Positions 25,761-38,400 of a DNA stretch of 64,000 nucleotides are shown here, in pieces. The notes beneath the pieces are model-generated. The model was not told where the DNA came from, searched no databases, and was given only the letters and a program-made list of their open reading frames with translations. Made by a program: the position numbers and the translations under genes. Numbering within the stretch: position 1 is the first letter of the stretch; each line of letters begins with the position of its first letter. This DNA is from Malurus cyaneus samueli (taxonomy: Eukaryota; Chordata; Aves; Passeriformes; Maluridae). The stretch is taken from NCBI GenBank assembly GCA_009741485.1, contig CM019214.1:58804506-58868505 (forward strand), read 5' to 3'.

Positions 25761-28700
25761 ATATGTAATGGCAGAGAATACTTTTGGATTCATAAGACCT
25801 TCTGCTGCACATTTCAGTACTTTGTCTACCCAGCTTTCACAAGCAAAAGGGTAAACACCTCTTCATTCTCCATCAGTCTTGAGGTTCCATGTCTGTGCTG
25901 AGTTACACTACTGGATGAATTCATAATACCAGAAAATCTGCTTTGGCCACCAAAATTCCACAAACATTTAAGATGCAAGTGTTTAAAATCTAAGAACCTT
26001 AACCATCTTAAAAAAAACTTGTGTTTTCCTAAAAATATCTTAATACAGCACAAAGTTCTTGTTTGTTTGCTATTGTTTACAGTCTGACCTTCAATGTCAC
26101 ATGGTGGTATGTCAAATGAAGTAATTCTGATCATGTGAAATTGGATCATGTCTCACATGCATCAACAAGATTGATTAAACCTGACAAGATGCATCAAAAT
26201 GTGACAAACGTGCCTGAAAAAACAGACATAATGTTGGCTTCTGAGAACAATAGTTTTTTTTTAATAATGTCTGAAAGATATATTTTCCTTTGGGAATAAA
26301 AACAAATGCATATCAACAAGGCAAACAATTTCACTGGAACTGGAAGATGATATTTAAAGAGATCTGAGAGAAATAGATATTTTTGCTCCCTTTCAGGAAA
26401 CTCAGTGGCAAGTAAACAATATTACTTTCCAACCTAATTTCTGCTTAAGATTAGTTTTATAAATACCATTTTGTTCTAAAAATGTAAAATGAAAATTAAT
26501 TAGATGCAAAAATATCATGAGACAGGAAAAACATTTTGTGTCTTCGGAGTTCTGTATCCCACCACCCAGCAAGATGCTAATGGGCTTCTCATGGTCCAGA
26601 TGCTGTCCAGAAGGTTCATGGCTATTCCCAGCATTCACAAAGTGTTCATACTGGAGATAAGGAAGCAAATTTCTGCCTAACAAAGAAGAAAATTTATTAC
26701 ATTCAAATTTAATCTAAGAAAAATCAGAAGGATTTGCTTAATCTGTAGTAATTTTATAGAAATCACTATGAGCTCATTTTATCATATTAATGAGTTATGA
26801 ATTAGCCATAAAAATCCAAGAGATAACTTAGGAAATAATGTATTTAAATAAAACAGAATCTGGCTTCAAAGTACTTAAATAGCTCATTCTTCTTTAGGAT
26901 TTATTTACACAGTACCTTCTCCTACCTTGCCCCCCACTCCTTTTCTTTTACCTGAGTGGCTCTCTGTAGTTCAGAATCACAGCATTTCACAGTAAAATTA
27001 GAAATGGAAGAAAGTTATTTGTTTACTAACAAATTAAAAAAAACAAAAAACAAAACAAAACAAACAAAAAAAAAACCAACCCAACATTGTTTCCCTGAAC
27101 TCAAAAGAAATAAATCAGCTGATGATTTCCATACTCAGTCTTCCCTTAACCCAATCTTTCAGCAAACATTTTCTAGTGGTCATTTCAGCAGTCTGTATCC
27201 ACATGTGTGGCCTGGTAGCTACTTCTGTTTCTTTCCATGGTGTGTCTTGTATTTTTAATGCATACACATACACACACGAGTTTATTTGTACATTTAAGTT
27301 GCAAACCCTTGATATTCTGCAGCGTAATATCACACATGATTTGTGGGACTCTTTCATCCCCCTTAGATGAAAGCAATGGTTAAACCTTCAGCTTCACTTA
27401 CACAGAACCTGAGCAGCAGCACATATCAGTCCATGGTAAAGCACTAAGTGACTTTATACTGTTCTCATTATTTATTTCTGTCAAAACCTTTACTTCTGTA
27501 TAAGTCTGAAAAGAAGTCAATATAAATTCAATTCATATCAAAGCTTTTAATGGTAATGTATAGAGAATAAAGGTTCATATAATTTGCTGTATGAATATTT
27601 TTATTTATATATTGTGAGATTTAGGACCGCAGAAGAGTTACAGTCCTGAAGTTCTGCTGTATTTTCATGTACTATCTTTCCATGATGCAGCAATTACAGT
27701 TATGTAGATGATTTTGAAATGGGTTGTCTGCTGACAGAAATTACAATCCAAAGAGGCAGCAGTTAGATTTGGCAGGAGTCTTATCTTTGACACTGGGTAA
27801 AGATTAAAAAGAGGAAGATAACAAAATTTTATTGAAGGCTGAGAAAAACAGAGCTTTTCTGTCAAGTTTTTTTCTGCTGGCATCTCTAAGTATCTGCCCT
27901 AGAGCATTTTACTCTTACTGTATCTCATTATTTTACTTGCTTATGTTTCACAGTGCAGATTTAACTCATCCAAAGCTAATAACCAAACAGTTATTTTTAA
28001 ACAATATTTCCCAATGATATTAGCGATTGTTGCAAGTATTTGAGACATAGCAGCACAAATGAGGTCTGACCTTTGTGCTGACCCTAGTTCTAGTTCTTCC
28101 ACCCTGCTACTAAACAGACAACAGAGGAAGTGGACAACTTTGAAAACGATAAGCTGTTCTGGTGCAGGTGCCCATGCGTTGGCAGCAGGGGTTTTTTCGA
28201 GCAGCCTCTGTGAGACAGCCAGTCTCAGCTGACTGCAGACAACTCATCTTTCCAATCCTCATGTAGATAGACTTATTAAAAATGGGAAATTTTACCTTAT
28301 AGCAGGAATTCAAAACCACTATTTGAGGATTTAAGGGTTAAAAACAAGCTATAACTCAAGACAAGAATACTTGTACAGAAACTGATACCTCAGAGAGAGA
28401 AAAGCAGCCAAAATAGAGAGGGAATGAATGTAGTCAGAAGGTTAGAGAAAATAAGATGGGATACAATAGATACTGATGGGAAAATAGTATAAAGATTCAT
28501 CCAATTATTAAATGGGAAAAGGATTAAATTAATGAAGGCGTAAAGTTGCTGAATTACTTGTCAGTAAGAGACAGAAAAGTCAACAACAGTTTTGGCAATT
28601 AGGAAGTGACAAAGATCTTGTAAAACCATCTATTAAAAAAAAAAAAAAGCCAGAAAAGGGGAATTTATTGAATTGAAATGCATGCAAATGAGCTAGTCAG

Positions 28701-30924
28701 ATAAAGGTTTCATTCAGTAAGAGTACCATGTACCTAATTCTAAACAAGTGAATGTTTTAATGGTTGAAAACAGCATAACAATACTCATGTGATTAAACTA
28801 AGCAGTCATCTAATTACCTGCTAAATGACAGCTTAATAAAGTCAAAACAAGACTTCCTGTCTTACAAAGCACCTTTATGCTCTTCTGGAAATATATTTAT
28901 TGATTTTCCCTCTTATCTAGTTCAAACTGAGTTGAACACCACATGCATAGGATCCACAGATCCAGTACGGAAAGCAACAACAATGGTGGCTGAATCTGTA
29001 GCTTTGGATTCATACAACTCCATCTTAGTTTATTGCACTGTTTAAGTCTCTTATAATTAATCAAAATTATTGATTACAAACATCAAGGGTGGTGTTGATG
29101 ACTCCATCCTCCTTAGAGGGAAGAAGCTGCATATCTGATTGCAGCTATATTGAGTCTCATTGTGGCATCTCATAGTCTTGTTCTGAGTTTGCAGTGTTTA
29201 CATAGTGGCTCACAATTCTGGTCAGGGACAGGGACAGAATGTGTATTAGTTGATGAGAATCAGAAGGTAAGCATGCAGTGAAAGTTTGTAGGATGATGAA
29301 ACTGTTATTTCAAATCAAATTAGAGTGAGTGAAGTTCCATGAATTTGTTTAATTCTGGGATGAGTATCCTAACCACTGAAATATTATATAATAAGCAGGG
29401 CTGACGCAGCATCACGGAATTCAATTGAATTAGTCAGGTTTACATCATACCTGATAAATCAATCTTTTTAGGATCATTAAATGCCTAAAAGTTTGTTTTC
29501 TGCTTTGCAAATATCCTTAGGTAAAGATAGGTGCTCGTTTGCCTGTAATGAGCATCCATAATCCCAAATAATGTAAACTTCTCCAAACACTTTGGCTGTT
29601 ATGTTGGTATTTCAGACCTGGCAACACATCAAAATTCTAATCTTGGACAACTGACTTTATCTTTGTAAGATTTTTTTTTCTCTTTCCCTGATGCTCAAAA
29701 GTCATTGTTATGCTACAGAGAACAGTTTAGCAATTAATCCCAATTGCTGCATTTGGGCATGCTTTGTAATGAGCTGATTAGAATGCAACAGTATCATGAC
29801 TTTTGAAGATGGACCTGAATGACATGTTTTACATAACATTATTAACTGCTAATGCATACAGAAGATTTTCTTTTCGTTAAAAGAACTTCCTACTTTGATG
29901 CTCAAATGGCTGATAACATGGGAAAAATTACTGTTTTATGTATAATTAAACTTTTTCACCATTTTCATGTGAATTTCATATGATTGTTATCAATATGGTT
30001 TAAGAAACAGGACCACATATGGGACTATAGTTATTTATCATCATGCCAAATCATATTCCTGGAAGAGAAATGAACAAGTTTTCAAGAGACAAGCATCCTT
30101 TAAATATCTTCCATGTCATTCTGTTTGGCAGGACCAGACTCAATATAGAATTGTTGCTTTTCTTTACTCTTAAATCTTTTCCTAGTTGTAGTCTTTGTTT
30201 CACCTTGAGGGGAAATTGCTTCTTCCTGCTAGAATAATTTTCTTTACACTTGAGGACCAGATATCTTTTTAAGGGATTAATCCTCAAACCCCTGTGGGCT
30301 AAGTACATGTAAATGCATTACTCTATTAGTCATACTTGGCAAATCTGAAGAAAAAAAAGCCAATCTTTGTAAGGGTTTTATAGAAGCACTAGGTTATAAC
30401 TTGTACAACAGCAAGGGAATCAGCAGGAAACACCAAATACTCAAGAGTTCCCTCTTCCCTAGGGTGTCTTCCTCAGAAAAGTAACTGAGTTAATCCCCTT
30501 CTGACTTTGTCTCAAAGAACTGATTCATTTGGAACAGAACAGTAAAAGAGGGATCTCCCGATGCTGTCTATGAAATTATACATAAGGCTTTGAATTGCCT
30601 TAAACTTCCATGGCAATATTTTACATTTTTTAGTTGGCATCATCTCAGACTTGACACAAATTATTTTCCCTGAACTATGCTAAATATTCATAAGCCTTCG
30701 TACTCCATCCTTCCCTATAGCATACTTCTAAGAAATAGAATTGAAAAAGGAAGGCACGTAAATATTATCAGTGATTCTTTATGTCATTTCTTCCTTTCTG
30801 CAATGGTTCTGTTGTCATCTCTGCGTCTCTGTGTGGATAAGCACGAATAGTTTTCCAATAAGGCAAAGATAAATGATTACATGTTAGCTGGAAAAGAGCA
30901 GTAAGCATTTAGGCAATTTCCTTG

Positions 30925-30946
30925 AAAAAAAAAAAAAAAAAAAAAA
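30925..30946. repeat. Poly-A tract, 22 bases
   Basis: An uninterrupted A-run, followed about 60 bp later by a T-rich tract (about 31003-31041). The pair could form an A/T stem. No transposon end was recognised beside it. Confidence 0.9.
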
Positions 30947-31660
30947 GGAGAAAGTAAGTGGACATGTGATAATTGCATCTCAGAATTTTACATTATTTTC
31001 TCTTTTTTTTTTTTTAATTTTTTTTTATTTTTTTTTTTTATTACATAGGTATAGCTACCATTGAAATATTTGATATTTGACTATTTCAGTCCAAGACTGA
31101 AATAAAAAAGTGAAGGGTGCCAGATTATTTGTTTATTAATTTATTTGAGACTACAGATAATGCTTTTCAGCTTCTGCAGAGAAAAATCTGCATTTAAGTT
31201 CTTTTCAAATATATATTTATAAGAAAAACCGTTGAATCTTCTGATGAAACAAAAGACAAGCTTTGAACTCCTAAAACCTCTGTGTGCCATAAATACTTAT
31301 TATATTCTTTGTTCTTACACAAGGAGGTCTAATATATAAAAGTTACCTCTCCAGGAGTTGGTAAATTAGGAAAAAATATTGACAATTGTTAAATTATTAT
31401 TGTCCAATATGTTTCATCTCTCCTGAAAAGATATATATTTTTTTTTTTGACAAATAAGGATGAATACTTTAGACTTATGCACCAGCACAGCATTTTCTGA
31501 TTGCCAACAACTAGTGCTTGTATCAAAATGAGAGAAATCCTTCTGCTGTAGTTTTTTAAACCTTATTTATTAATGTGCCAGGAAAATACTTTAGATGTGT
31601 GCCAAATCTCTCTTTTCCTGGTATTTCAATCAGTTCTCAAAACATTTTCATTTAGATTCT

Positions 31661-31680
31661 GATCACTACTGATCACTACT
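31661..31680. repeat. 10-bp perfect tandem duplication
   Basis: The unit GATCACTACT occurs twice in direct succession. Confidence 0.95.
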
Positions 31681-31789
31681 TCTCTCTACTTATCATTAAA
31701 TGTAGTTGTTTCTAAAGAACAATAACTAACATGATTCCTGTGGAGGCATTATCTGACTTGAAACTAAAAAGTTAACTGCTTGTCTCTAT

Positions 31790-32485
31790 GGAAAAAGTTG
31801 TGCACAAAGTGATCTTGGCCCACTGAATTGTCTTTAGCAAGGCCTTTGACACCTCTTAAAGCCAAAATGACAAGACATGGACTGGGTAAGTACATGGTAA
31901 GGTGAGGAGAAAATTAGCTGGACTGTCAGGCTGAATTGGTGGTGAACCGTGACACAAAATCCAGCTGCCAGTCAGGTAGGAATGGCATCCCTCAAGGATC
32001 TATACTGAGGTCAATAGAGGTTTTCAGATCATTAATGAACTGAGTGATGCAAAAGAGTGTGTACAGTACACCTGCCATGAATTTACAGAAGATGCAAAAT
32101 GGGGAGGAGAAATTGGCATACTGAACAGGAAGACTGCTGTGACAAGGGACATCAATAAGCCAGAAAATTGCGCTAGAAAAGCTTCATGAACTCCTGCAAA
32201 GGTAAATACAAATTTGTCTTCCCAAAAAAAAAAAAAAAATTCCATGCCACCCGGGTGGGCAAATAACTGCATTCAACAATGGGATCTCCAGCAAAAGAAG
32301 GACATGGACCAATCGGAGTGAGCTCAGAAGAGGAACACAAAGATGAAGGATGGAACATCTCTCCTGTGAGGAAAGATTGTGAAAATTAGATTTGCTAAGC
32401 CTGGAAAAGAGAAGTATTTGGAGTGACCTAGCCTTTGGTAGAGGACCAGACCAAAGCACATTTTGTCCCAGACATTTTTAGTGTT
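31790..32485 (+). mobile_element. CR1 LINE fragment, reverse-transcriptase domain
   Basis: FSKAFDT is intact at 31833-31853; this is RT motif A with the catalytic aspartate. GIPQGSIL at 31984-32007 is the conserved 'G(V/I)PQGS' motif. Downstream, a damaged 'INDL' stretch and 'FADDTKLGG'-like text (reading around 32085-32115 as ...EDAKWGGEIG) mark the expected site of the catalytic DD pair, which is lost here. The region after about 32296 resembles the RT C-terminal part through the 'SYEERLRELGLFSLEK' zone. Frameshifts, a poly-A of about 17 near 32224 and stops show it is dead. It lacks its 3' UTR. Confidence 0.82.
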
Positions 32486-33410
32486 ATGAAAGGAACTCTA
32501 TGGTCATAGAGGATCTTGCAGTGGTGGGGCTGTGCTGTTCAGAGCCACCTTCCTGCTCCAGCTTGAGACTCACACTCAGACCACCCTCTCTGTGCCTCCC
32601 TTTACTTCCTGGGGAAGGGCTGGCTGTGCATATATGAACAAAACAATGTGAAAAGTCCAGTTTACATATGAGGTGTGCACCAGGAGAAGTGGAAAGGAGA
32701 GTGGAATGGGCCCACTCCCTCTCTTTTCTTTTTGTCTTCTATTTCTTCCCTCTTCCTCTTTTGCTTTCTTTGTCTCAAAACCCAGCTCCAGACTGCCCAC
32801 ACAGGACGAATGCAGGATCTAAGGACTGGTGAATACTCTTTGCTTTCTGCTCTTGCTTTGCCTGAGCAAAGCACAGCTGTCTCAATGTGAGAGATGGGAA
32901 GGATGGCTGGTTCCAAACATTTTGGCTGTGTGGGAGTGGGGAAGGGGCAGGTCATGCCTTGCTCCAATGAGGAGGTGCCCTGCTCTGCACACCCTACCCC
33001 CACCCCCAAATCTGCATCCCAGCCTCACAGTGGCCACCAATCCCTGGCAGAGCAGAGACAATGTTCCACCCCTGCCTCTGGGGGAAGGGTCCAGGAAAGC
33101 CAAATGGTTCTTCAACTGAATCATGAGTGAGCACATCTTAACCCTGCCTTTTTTTGGATGCTATTCTAGCTGAGACACCACTGGAACCCAAGAGTGGTAG
33201 CCTGTATTTGTTCTTTTCTGTATCTTTTCTCTCTTTCTCTCCTTCTTATACCCTCTTCTTGGAGTTTTGAGTAACTTAAAACAGGATGGTTTTGGAGTTT
33301 CCTAAGTAGAATGGTTTAAGTTAATATTTTGTAGAATGTTTTATGTTGATTAAATGCTGCTCTAAGCTTTTGCCACAGTTCTCTGATTTTCTGAAGTTGT
33401 CAGTAAAATG
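32486..33410 (+). mobile_element. Probable LTR-like block between two CR1 fragments
   Basis: This block is GC-richer than its surroundings and has no CR1 match. It has a pyrimidine-rich stretch (about 32710-32775), a CCCTACCCCCACCCCC run near 32992-33008, a CTGAGACACCACTGGAACCC region at about 33171-33190, and a T-rich 3' part that runs up to GTCAGTAAAATG, where a weak polyadenylation-like AGTAAA is seen. From memory the 3' half resembles LTRs in songbird genomes, but I cannot name a family. It could be a different repeat or unique DNA. The two flanking CR1 pieces overlap in consensus position by roughly 150 bp, so this is not a simple insertion into one CR1. Confidence 0.4.
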
Positions 33411-33868
33411 TGGGTCTGAACTTGGAATACTGCATCAGGTTTTGGGCACCTCTATACCAGAGAGACTAGATACACTGGAACAAGTCCATCAAAGGCCACC
33501 TACATGTTCAGGAAGCTGGAACACATGAAATATGAGGAGAAGCTGAGATAGTTGGTCCTGTTCAACGGTGAGGATGCTGAGCCAAGGACACACTGCTGTC
33601 TGTAATGGCAGAGCAAAAGACAAAGCCAGGAGCTTTTTGAGTTATAGAGTGTGTGCAGTGGAAAAAATGATATGAGTTGCAATATGAGACATTTCAACTC
33701 AACATAAGGAAATTAAATTTTGTCATGAAGATGGTCAAACACTGGGACAGGTTTTCTGTGTACTCTCCATCATCTGAGAGATTCAAAATATCCTGGTCTG
33801 AGCAGAAGCCTGGACAATATGGCCTCTGGAGGTCCCTTCCAAGCTATTGTTCTGTGTGTCTATGACCT
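33411..33868 (+). mobile_element. CR1 LINE 3' end fragment
   Basis: The text begins in the 'EYC(V/I)QFW(A/G)P' zone (reading LGILHQVLGTS with damage), passes the GAGGAGAAGCTGAGATAGTT region, the 'HWDRF' (HWNRL-like) coding end at about 33737-33751, and reaches a typical CR1 3' UTR: GGCCTCTGGAGGTCCCTTCC at 33820-33839. It ends near TTCTGTGTGTCTATGACC. It overlaps the neighbouring fragment in consensus position, so it is a separate copy. It is decayed, with stops. Confidence 0.85.
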
Positions 33869-34984
33869 ACACGAATAATTGACAGAAAAATCTGCTAGTG
33901 AAACGCAGCAGACTGCTGTTCAGAAAAGACCAAATATGACCCCATAATGTGTATTTTTCATGCAAAACATCAGTTTAGGCCATATACAAAGAAAAGCCAA
34001 AGAAGAAGTGAGTTCAGTGGGTTACTCTTTCCAGTAAAGTTTTGTTCACCTTTTGGGTGTATGTACCATTTTTGGGTGAGGAATGGGGAGAACAACCAAA
34101 AAAAACACCCAACCCTTATTACTAATAGCAGTTTTATCCCTGCATGAGCTGCCCTCATACTGAAAGGGATGATACAAAAAACTCAGCAAAATGTTTAATG
34201 TCTTAGCAAATGGCTTGATGTTAGCATTATTGATAATGCAGGCAAGTAGTGTTTTGTCTGGATACTATACATGGACTGCTTTCTAGCTGCAACCTTGGAG
34301 CTACCTCTGCTCTTTTCCCATGTCCACTGAATTTTGCTTATGCTAAATCAAATATTGCATCTATTGCTCACCAGTGACTCTGAATCACTTTCTATGTTCA
34401 ATGTTAACGTATAATCCTCACTCTATTTGCAACCTTTTTGGCCTAATGAAAGTGTTTTCCAATATCCAGGAAATTTTCCATTCCCCAATTTGACATTGAA
34501 TAGACGATGAGGGAAAGGTTGCTGCCAAGAAAAAAATGACAGGAAGCTCAAAACAGGCAAATGTTTTCTGTCTTTTCCAGGCCCATTTGAACCAAAGAGT
34601 ACTTTTTTCAATATAGCAGCCAATCTGACACAAAATGACAAGACTGACTTACAAGCATTTTTACTTTGAAGATAAGTTTATCTCAATGCCCTACAATCTG
34701 CAAGTAAAAAACTAAAGACTTTCGAGGCTTTTTAGAGAATGAGCATCTATAGAACTGTGAATATAACTTGGCTAAACAAGAGCAGTAGATTGGCAGCTGA
34801 TAAGCCAGTTAATTTAACCTTGCTATATTCAGTGAATATTGCAATGTGTTCAAAATGGTAAGGAAAAATATCGTCGGGTGTTAACTTATGCTACCATTTC
34901 CCTATATAGTAATGTAACTTTCTCATCAGCATTGCAATTCTTTTTCGAATCAAATTAACTTTTCCCTAATGTAAATTGTGGATA

Positions 34985-35131
34985 TCCCATCCCTGTAAGT
35001 GTTCAAGGCCAGGTTGGATGGGATTTTGAGCAATCTGGTTCAGTGGAAGATGCCCCTGCCCAGAGCAGTGGGGTGGAACTAGATGATCTTTGAGATCCCT
35101 TTCAACACAAGCCATTCCATGATTCTATGAT
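34985..35131 (+). mobile_element. CR1 LINE 3' tail
   Basis: About 147 bp match a CR1 3' end: GTTCAAGGCCAGGTTGGATG, then TGGGGTGGAACTAGATGATC, then the terminal CCATGATTCTATGATA. It is a very short, 5'-truncated copy. Its terminal repeat abuts another CR1 fragment at once. Confidence 0.93.
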
Positions 35132-35470
35132 AATCTGTCACTTCTCCAAGTTACAGGAGCCAGTGAGGAGAGATGCTATGCTGGACCTTGTTCTCACCAA
35201 CAAGTAGGAACTAGTGATGAATGTGAAGCTCGAGGGAAACCTTGTCTGCAGTGACCACGAAATGATGGAATTTGATAATCAAATATCACCTTCTCCAAGC
35301 TCAGCAGCAATGCAGCCCAGTGAAGGAGAGGATGGAAAAAAATGCCAGGAGGCTTGCATGGATGCACAAGGAGATCCTGGGAAAGTTCAAACACACAAAG
35401 CAAGCCTACAGAGGTGGAGGCAAGGACAGGTAGCCTGGGGGGAATACAGAGAGGTTAGCCCTGTGAATAT
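35132..35470 (+). mobile_element. CR1 LINE fragment, endonuclease part of ORF2
   Basis: MLDLVLTNK (35178-35204) and CSDHEMMEF (about 35247-35273) correspond to the end of the CR1 apurinic-type endonuclease. SDH is the conserved catalytic-histidine motif of that domain. Further on, the frame continues through QRWRQGQVAWGEYREV (about 35402-35455), matching the linker before the reverse transcriptase. Part of the expected linker is missing and one stop interrupts 'TNK'. The piece is internal to a CR1, with neither end present, so it is a fragment of a longer copy cut at both sides. Confidence 0.85.
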
Positions 35471-38400
35471 TATGTTTGGTAAGAGGTTTAGCAAGCACAT
35501 GCAGTCACTGAGCAATAGACACCATCCCTTTATGAAATAGAGGTTTGCACTTGGATTAGGACAAACGGTTGTATAGCTGTAACTAATACATAAAATAGTT
35601 TTTACTAGACCAATCACAATAATGTTAACACTCAAATTAATAAAGACTGCATTAAAAATGCCCTCAAAATTATTACTATAAAAATTAAATTAATCAGTTT
35701 TCTTTGGTGTTCTACTCACCTTCCAACATATATGTCTCTGGTACCTCATAGAAGCAGCAACGGATATTCTCAAATAAGGAGATGATAGGTTACCCATCAT
35801 CATCCCAAGCTTTGTGGCTGGTGGACTACAAAAGTAGTTGTATGTGTGTTTTATGGTTTATAGCTGAGCTGCCATAAACATTTTTTTTTCTTTTCTCTCT
35901 TTTTTTTCCTTTTATTTTCACCATAGTGACTATCTAGGGATGCTCTTCATGGCAAAGAAGAACACTGTTATCAGAACACTGGTAGCTCAGTAAAACCCCT
36001 CCTATTTTCTGCTTGAGGGAGAAAGTAGTTATGAACCTTAAGAGAAGACCTAAAAGAGTGAATGTGGTGCCAAAGGAAAGCGATGTGTAACAGAATATTT
36101 AGTACAGCCTTAGCTCTGTTATTAGCCATGCTTTCCTGTAATAATTAGACCATTTACACTCCTGTAACTCCACCAATAACAATTATTGTTTTGTTTGAAT
36201 TAGGTAATCACTGTTCAAATTAGACTAATATTATGCTCTTGCCTTTTGCACGTCCTTGCACCCCTACTAATGTATTTGCTTGTGTGTAAAGACAGAATTT
36301 CTGTTTCTCAAGGCATATGAAGACCATCTTCTCATCTCTATCCCTTGTATGCAAATGGCACCAAAATGCTCATATATGCTTTAGAGCAAACTTTGAGACA
36401 AGTATATTCAGTTTATCCAAACTAGTAGTGTGATGTGGTTCTGTGCTACATTCAAGTTTAAATCTATATTTTAAATATGTTTTGTCCACTCTGTCAATAG
36501 GAGAGTCTGCACCTTATTTTCTCTCACAGGGAGCTGAATTTTTTCCTGAATTGTGTAAAAGTTTGAGCTAAAATATTCACAAGGGTAATAAAATTCAGAC
36601 TTTAGCTAAAACTATGGATCAGAAAACCACAAGGGTGGAGGTGGTTTCCTGTAGCGATTCGATTCCTCTCTTATGAATCCCTAACTAATTTCAGAAGATA
36701 TCTGAAATCAATACTGCATGGTTTAAAAAACAGCTGTCTCTAGGCGCCTGGTTTGAGCAACTCTAGTCTCAAGAAACAGATGCACATTGTACAGTCAGAC
36801 TGCCATTGGATATAAACAGAAGATACCCAGGGAACAGTGATAGGAACTACAACTTTCTCTTCTCTCACATGAAGAACTTAAAAATAAAACTACACTTTGG
36901 GTCCCAACAACTAATGCACTGTTCATCACCCTCTGACAGCAGGTGGGAACTAGTGCTGTGGAGCAACTGCGGAACAGAATTATTATTGGATGATTTCAAT
37001 CTTACAACCTCTAAGCTGCTGCCAATTAGTAGTCCCAAAACTTCCAGAACCTTATGCTGCACCTGAATGATCATGAGAATTTCCTTACAAATTTGCTTTC
37101 CTCAACCTTACACATTTGTTTTCTTGCCTGTGTAAGGGGCTAGCTTCAAAAGAACACATGGAGTTCCCTCATCTGAGATACCCTTCATTTTTGTGAATTA
37201 AGTTCTATTATGTGAGAGCTATTGAGCTATTACTTTTTGGGTAAAGGTGGGTTAGTCCTTTGGTTATTTTGATAAAGAATAGGCTCTTGTTCAATCTTAA
37301 AAAAACAGTCTTTTGTTCTGAACACTTACTATGTGGGTGCACCAGCTGTGAAATGTGAGTGAAGTTCCCATTCAAACTCACACTTTACTTGTTCAGTATA
37401 CTTGAATAGCAATATTGTGATTCAGCTGAAGTGTTTTTAAAGGACACTATTTTAAGGCAGGTTACTATTTAAGGTTCCCTGTGTCATCCTCTGTTACTAA
37501 AATACTTGGGTCTCTTCTGATAAGTATTATTGAAATAATCTTAGTCACAAATAGATGGATAGACATTTAATTTTAAAAAAGACTTTTTTTTTAATCTCTT
37601 TATTAAATGGATATGAATACCTATGAAAGATTTACTAAGAAGAATGATTTTTTTTTAGAAAAAAATTAAGTAAAGAAATGATTGCTTCAGAAGCCTATCT
37701 CCTGACAATTTTTCTGGTCTATATTCTTACAAATTATTATCTCCTTTTAAAATATTGACATATATTTAATTGTTATTAATTCTATTTTGGCTTTTAGATT
37801 TTTTAAAAATAAAAAGTTTATATTTAGAATACAGAAAAATTAAGTTGCCTGATTTTTTTTTCTTTTTTTAAAGAGTGAAAAGAAATAATAAAAATGAAAA
37901 GGTAACATGAGCTACAAAACATTATGAAAAGCAGCCATAAGGTGCAACAATTGTACATAGCACAACACACTATAAAGCCAATCAGACTTAGTATATTTCA
38001 GAAATTAAATCAAGCTACAAACATTTCCAGGCATTGGAACTTATTTGTTGACATTGCAAAAATGTCCGAATGGTCCCTGCTATGATTTTGACACAAGCCA
38101 ACTAGCTCTATCCCATAAAAATCCTGAACATGTTTCTGAAATTTTGCTTCATGTTCAATAGTGGCTTACCTCACCTGAATTCCTCCCCACATATGCACGT
38201 AGAGGATAAAGACTGTATTCACACAGAAATAAAGTTCAAAAAGAAGATAGGACAAACCATGCAGAGCTCAGGCAGCTCAGTGTACTGATCAGCCACAAGC
38301 TTAAAAATACTGGCTACTTTTATGCTTATTCCATTTTTCCAAAATTGTCCCTCCCTGACCTGTTCTGATCTTTCCCATCCCCTAACCCTTTCCCTAGAAA

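Larger units (their letters stand above)
25126..31789. other. Non-coding DNA with simple repeats and possible conserved patches
   Basis: A/C-rich simple DNA lies at about 25620-25760 and 27028-27085. Poly-A 22 lies at 30925-30946 and T-rich DNA at about 31003-31041. A tandem 10-mer GATCACTACT lies at 31661-31680. Two stretches (28675-28870 and 29700-29870) have denser homeodomain- and octamer-like words than their surroundings and could be conserved enhancers, but that is a guess from composition. No exon was recognised. Confidence 0.6.

Noticed and set aside
26402..26683. 93-codon minus-strand frame with a compositionally protein-like first half
   Set aside because: I recognise no family; there is no upstream promoter or splice structure. 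A translated search against bird proteins would decide.
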